NCBI RefSeq assembly: GCF_905220565.1 | Contig: NC_059414.1 | Coordinates: forward strand, 9,484,001 to 9,548,000 | Direction of reading: 5' to 3' | DNA: 64,000 bases | Source of the DNA: Melitaea cinxia | Lineage: Eukaryota > Arthropoda > Insecta > Lepidoptera > Nymphalidae | In this document: piece after piece, positions 59,170-64,000 of the stretch | How positions within the stretch are numbered: the first letter of the stretch is position 1 | Layout of the letters: the number at the start of each line of letters is the position of its first letter | Made by a program: the position numbers and the translations under genes | The notes under the pieces: generated by a model | What the model was told of the DNA's origin: nothing | The model's input: only the letters and a program-made list of their open reading frames with translations | The model's database searches: none

Positions 59170-59464
59170 TATAATATAAAAATGAGTCGCTGAATGTGTT
59201 GCTAAGCGCAAAACTCGAGAACGGTTGGACCGATTTCGCTAATTCTTTTTTTTTAAATATTCCTTGAAGTACGAGGATGGTTCTTACAGAGAGAAAAATT
59301 CTAAAAAAAAAAATTTAAATTTCCTGAAAAAGTCTAAAAACAACACTTTTCTATACTCCCATACAAAAGATTTGTGATAATACTTAAAAGTCAATTTGAA
59401 CTTTAATACCATACGATAAAGTTTGTGTTAGGCGATACGAAGCTCGCCGGGTCAGCTAGTTTAT
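59170..59464 (+). repeat. Dispersed repeat, forward copy
   Basis: The full copy starts 'ataatataaaaatgagtcgc' and ends 'gaagctcgccgggtcagctagt'. The same ending, 'ccagctagta' or 'gtcagctaata', is seen at 61425 and 63285 in related copies. Confidence 0.8.
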
Positions 59465-60296
59465 AATATAAGACAAAACTAGTTTCATTCTATACACTCT
59501 TAATATAAATATTGAACCATTTAATGCTATCTGCTTATAATCGAATACAAAATTGAAATCTTAAAGTATCGTAGGTAATAAAAACAGTATATTATTAAAA
59601 TGTTTTTCATTTACAATTTCCTCTTCTCACTATTCCATGAGAATCACTTGTAATGTAAACAGTAAAAGCAATAGATAAACCCACTATTTAAATTAATTAA
59701 TTGAATAGTAATCAGGTTAAACGATTATATAAATTTCAATGATTTTGCAATCGTATTATGGTATCTCAATTATTAGTCCGTAACGGTCGCAAATGTGTTC
59801 CATCGAATTCGACTTTATTAAAATTAATTAACAAAAACCAGATTGATGGTTTTTTTTTAGAAACAGATCAATTCCATTAGCGTTATTAACAGCAAGTGAA
59901 AAAAGGATCAATAGATCCAGTATTTGGTGTTTATTTCTTTTTATGTACGTATATTTTTAAAGTAAATAAATTCATATCTTTCTTATAATGTTCTTCGGTA
60001 AGTTACTGATCTCATATATTTAAAATATCAGCATTACGCCCGCGGCTTCGCTCGCGTGGATAATACAATTTTTTCATTCAATAATTGGAGCTTATCCATT
60101 AAAAACAAAAGAAAAATAAAATCTTTCCCCCCTATAATTTTTGTATAGATATATAGTAATTAAAATTAATACGTGAACCAAAAAGTTTGTATCCCTTTTT
60201 ACGACATTTGTGCGGATATAGAGAAGGAGTGCAGAATGCTAATATTTTTTTAAAATTATGCATAAAAAGTACATTAAATCAAAAAAAAAATAATTG
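59465..60296. other. AT-rich intergenic DNA
   Basis: A 'gcccgcggcttcgctcgcgtgga' string at 60037-60060 is the end of another decayed lepidopteran repeat; otherwise nothing seen. Confidence 0.5.
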
Positions 60297-60412
60297 CACA
60301 CACTACCATGTATTTGACACACACACACACACACGCATATATACTATTTTGTTTATTGTTAAATTCTGTGCTTAAATTATGGTCGAATTCCGACCACTGG
60401 ACGACCACTAGT
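60297..60412 (+). repeat. Second copy of the 6587-6681 repeat
   Basis: Same block order with (ac)n, an imperfect palindrome tggtcgaattccgacca and the 'cgaccactagt' end; a 20-bp insertion after the CA run distinguishes it. Confidence 0.75.
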
Positions 60413-61232
60413 ATCGTTAAAATTTGTAACTAGACTTGTGACTTGCCGTAAATTTTACTATTTCATTAATTATTTAATTCGTTTCATTAATTATTCATCA
60501 TGTTTGAACCACACAACAAAGTTTTTTGTTCATATCGATATACATATTTATATATAACTTGTATCATTTCTCACCCGACATATCATCTCAGTAATTTATT
60601 GACTTATAAAGTTTAATAACATTTTGCTATTTTGTATGGCATTCAGAAGGAGAATGTTACAAACCCAAAACAATAAATATATTTAATTTAATAAATATAA
60701 TTAAAAAATACATAATTTTGTAATATGTTTATGGTTACTTCTTCGCTCTATAGTTATCCTCCATATACTATTTACTTTTTAACACACAGTATAGTTTTGA
60801 ATCACTCAATAAATCAAGAAGGTCGTAAGATGCTTAAACAAATACTCAATCACTTTTTATTTACAGCATTAGATTACAGTAAGTAGAGTCATTATTATGC
60901 GTATTTAAAAAATGTACAAATACCAATACCATCAAATCTTCAATCTTAAATACCGTTGCAAATATGTAGGAACCGCTATGCGCTTTATTGGACAAGATTT
61001 TGCTTTTCAAAGTCAAAATGAAAGGGTTTCTTGCCTTTTAAGAATATCATAGAAAGCTTCGAGCTTGAACTTGTGGCGGTCTGTTATGTGTACACTTATT
61101 GAAAAAAGTTAGTTTTAATTTATTCACATTATATTAAACAAACTAAATATATATTTCGAGTCACTAATAATATCTGTTCCGGCTATAAATTCTTATCAAC
61201 ACATCGCATATGCTACCAACGCTGTAAATCTT
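60413..61232. other. AT-rich intergenic DNA, nothing recognised
   Basis: No coding frame or repeat recognised. Confidence 0.5.
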
Positions 61233-61427
61233 AATATATATTAATTACGCGTCACGTTGTTTGTCCGCGATTGACTCCTAACTTTACCGATTTTAATAAA
61301 ATTTGCACACCGTGTGCAGTTTGATCGAACTTGAAAGATAGGCTATATTTTATTTCGATATAAATAATTAATACATTCACGAAATAGAAATAAGGCGGTA
61401 CGATGTTCGCCAGGCCAGCTAGTATAG
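61233..61427 (+). repeat. Dispersed repeat related to the 59170 family
   Basis: 'acgcgtcacgttgtttgtccgcg', 'taccgattttaataaaatttgcac', and an ending 'gcggtacgatgttcgccaggccagctagta'. Confidence 0.6.
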
Positions 61428-63135
61428 TATAATCGTAACTTCAAAAAATAATAAATCTTATATCTCGCATCTTCTTCAATAATTGAAGTTACTCTTTTTC
61501 CTCCAATTATTCGTTGGATGATAATGATTAACCTTACTAAATAAATTGAAGTTTTTAGCAAAATTTACTTTTAAAATTTGATTAGCAGTGCTGTCGTTGG
61601 TAAATAAACGAACTAATTTTTCAGCTTCATAATGTTAGTAAAAATTCCATTCTATATCCTACATAGTTTACAGTAACATTAAAACCAGTCTCATAATACT
61701 AATGATAGTACTACTTTGAACAAGATAATGCTATTGTGCCAGTTATATAATAAATGAAGTAACGTGTAAATTTAATACGGTAAATAACACCGCATGGAAT
61801 TAATGACACGGAATAAAATAAATTAACACTTTCTCGAACATGTTTCTGAGATTTAATATACCTACGTGAATGTTGTATTCTGTTCATATATTAAGGTAAG
61901 CTTAGATATTTTATAATAAAGGTTTTAATAAAAGTGTGCGCACCACTTGCATTTTTGGTTTATATTTTTATAACGGTTTTTGTAGTTTCAATAAAAATAT
62001 ATACCTATATTTTGTTACTTTTCAGTAATTTTTAAATATTTTAAAATTTGATTTTCGATTGTTAAAAAAGTAAGAATTTATGTAGTTATTACCGTATTTT
62101 TATAAATAGTAAAAAGTAGTTACGATTTCTTTTGGTATCGTTATTAATGATAATCATTTTTTTGTCGTAAAGAAAGACCACATTCACCAATAATTCATCT
62201 AGTCGCAGTAGTACACTGTATACAAGTTTGTCGTCGCTTGTACCCGTGTCTGTCTGTGTGCGTGCGACCTTTGAGCACATGGCCTGCGACCTAGAGCTTA
62301 CGGGTGGGACGTATCATTATAGCTATTCACTTACTTATACATTTGATACGAAGAATAGTCGACGTTTTTGGAGGAGGTATTGGGAAACTAGGTTTTTTTT
62401 TTGTTATACTCGTGGTAAAAGTTATTCAGATTATAAGGCCTATTAAGTAACTCCATCTACGCTTTTACTTCAAAGAAAAACAGAATAATGTTTTTATTGA
62501 GATACTGATTATTAATAATTGCTTTCCTTATTTACTTTCTCAAAACTAATTTGTTTTAGTAACAAGGAATTTAAAATTAATTTATTAATTTCAAATAAAA
62601 AATATGCTTGTATTTACATTACGTTTAGAAAGTTTTTCGTAGCCTCAAATGATTTAAAGTATACACATAACAATGTGTTCGTACACATGTCTCGTAGCAT
62701 CTATGAAGACGTCCGTAATGCCACTTCACAGATGCACGCCGTCCGTGGCGAATAGCACGCCACGCGCGGAATGCTGTATTAACTAGCGTCGTACCCATCT
62801 TCATTGGAAAGCGAGATCGTACCGTTAAGCAGGACCTTTTTCCGTTTACACAGATTTAATAGAATTAAAAATTAATACATAGCAATATAGTTTTAGTACA
62901 AAAATTTCCAAGATAAACATATCGCATAACATTATTTTTAAAAAATATCAAAGTTTTACGAATAAATCGTAGTAAATTGTCTTCTGCGATCGTTGAACTC
63001 TTGTTTTGAGAATGGAACAAGCTTTCAAAGTTTTATAAGCAGCAGAATGCAGCCCTCCAATAACACTTCTGAAACAGTTAGTTATGATTGTGTTATTGTG
63101 TTATTACTTATATATAAAATTCTTGTGTAACAATG
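61428..63135. other. AT-rich intergenic DNA, nothing recognised
   Basis: Small open frames, including a 72-codon one near 62.23-62.45 kb, show no domain or codon pattern of note. Confidence 0.5.
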
Positions 63136-63287
63136 TTAGTTTAAGTACTCCTCCGAAACGGGAGGACCGATTTTTATGAAATTTTGGTGGCATATCGGGT
63201 AGGTCTGAGAATCGGCCAACATCTATTTTTCACGCCCCTTAGTTATAAAGGGGGGATTATGAGGATATTAAGGGGGTCAGCTAATAT
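63136..63287 (+). repeat. Dispersed repeat copy
   Basis: 'tcctccgaaacgggaggaccga', 'atgaaattttggtggcatat', 'cacgccccttagttataaagg' and the ending 'gggggtcagctaata'. Confidence 0.6.
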
Positions 63288-64000
63288 ATACATAATAATT
63301 GTTACCTACTTTAAAAGAAGAATGTGGCTAATAATTCATCGTTGCCGCTTCTTCAGCAATAATTTATCGAGGTCTTAACGTTAGATTACTAATGGCAAGT
63401 AACAACCAGGTAATGAGTGACCCTAAAATTGGTAACCTGTTCCTATGATTCATTTCCCATGACACCGCGGCGCATGAGTCAGGAATGAGTTATAATTCTT
63501 GAGATCGTGAATCGTGATGCCTCTGCACATGCGCTGAACTGTTAGAATTCTAACTGCCGCTCATGATTTGCATATTTACTGTAATCTTTGATTGTAACCG
63601 TTGAAAACAGGAAAATTCGCGGTCACGGTTGTAATAATTATATGGGATATTTAAAGGTTTATTTAGTTGCCATTAAAATTCCGCTAAGGCAATTCTGCTT
63701 ATACTTGTTATCTTTGACGGTGCAGAGTCTGCAAATTCAATTAGTAAAGGAATAAAGGTCATTACTTTTCCTCTAAATTTGAAAGGAGAACTCCAGGTCG
63801 ACTAGTTTTTTTTTTATTAGAAACTCACCCATACAATATATGTGTAGGCTTTTAAAGCTGGTTTAGGAAAATATTTTTTCTCGCAGTTGCAAATTCTTGT
63901 TAAATACATTTTAAGAAAATTTCATCATGTTCCGTTTCCGTCATATTTATAGTCTGAGTCATGATGTTCAGTATAATAAAAAGTGGACCATCGAAAGTTC
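63288..64000. other. AT-rich intergenic DNA to the window edge
   Basis: No gene or named repeat seen. Confidence 0.5.

Overview
The window looks like lepidopteran nuclear DNA. It is AT-rich, introns are several kb long with GT-AG borders, and SINE, MITE and LTR debris of the kind common in moths and butterflies lies on both sides of one conserved developmental gene. This assignment is inferred from gene structure and repeat style; no database search was run.

The only gene read completely is Delta, the transmembrane DSL ligand of Notch, on the minus strand from the start codon at 39464 to the stop at 10924. Seven coding exons (39464-39417, 31855-31556, 21618-21558, 16984-16727, 12931-12871, 12703-11330, 11017-10924) join in frame to 2196 nt, or 731 residues. 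The order is signal peptide, MNNL domain, DSL domain, nine EGF repeats, one membrane span and a cytoplasmic tail. The last exon is small and easy to miss. It replaces a read-through end and gives a C-terminus ending FATQV, which resembles a PDZ ligand. About 26 kb of intron lies between the exons. The introns carry at least eleven exact Su(H)-type sites and almost no recognisable transposons.

Left of Delta (1-10.4 kb) is a repeat-rich zone. It holds a 5'-truncated, internally deleted Ty3/gypsy element with a 3' LTR, a 282-bp tandem array split by a SINE with clean target-site duplications, (TA)n tracts, a 220-bp duplicated repeat, a MITE-like element with terminal inverted repeats, and three more dispersed repeats. 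It also contains one coding-like open segment on the minus strand (7138-6802) that resembles the last exon of an unidentified membrane protein.

Right of Delta (39.9-64 kb) is about 24 kb of AT-rich DNA upstream of the gene with no convincing intact gene. It holds dispersed SINE and MITE copies, an inverted pair of one repeat 1.7 kb apart, a long hairpin at 54.2 kb and a frameshifted coding-like segment at 56.7-57.0 kb.

No tRNA, rRNA, CRISPR array or prokaryotic feature was seen.
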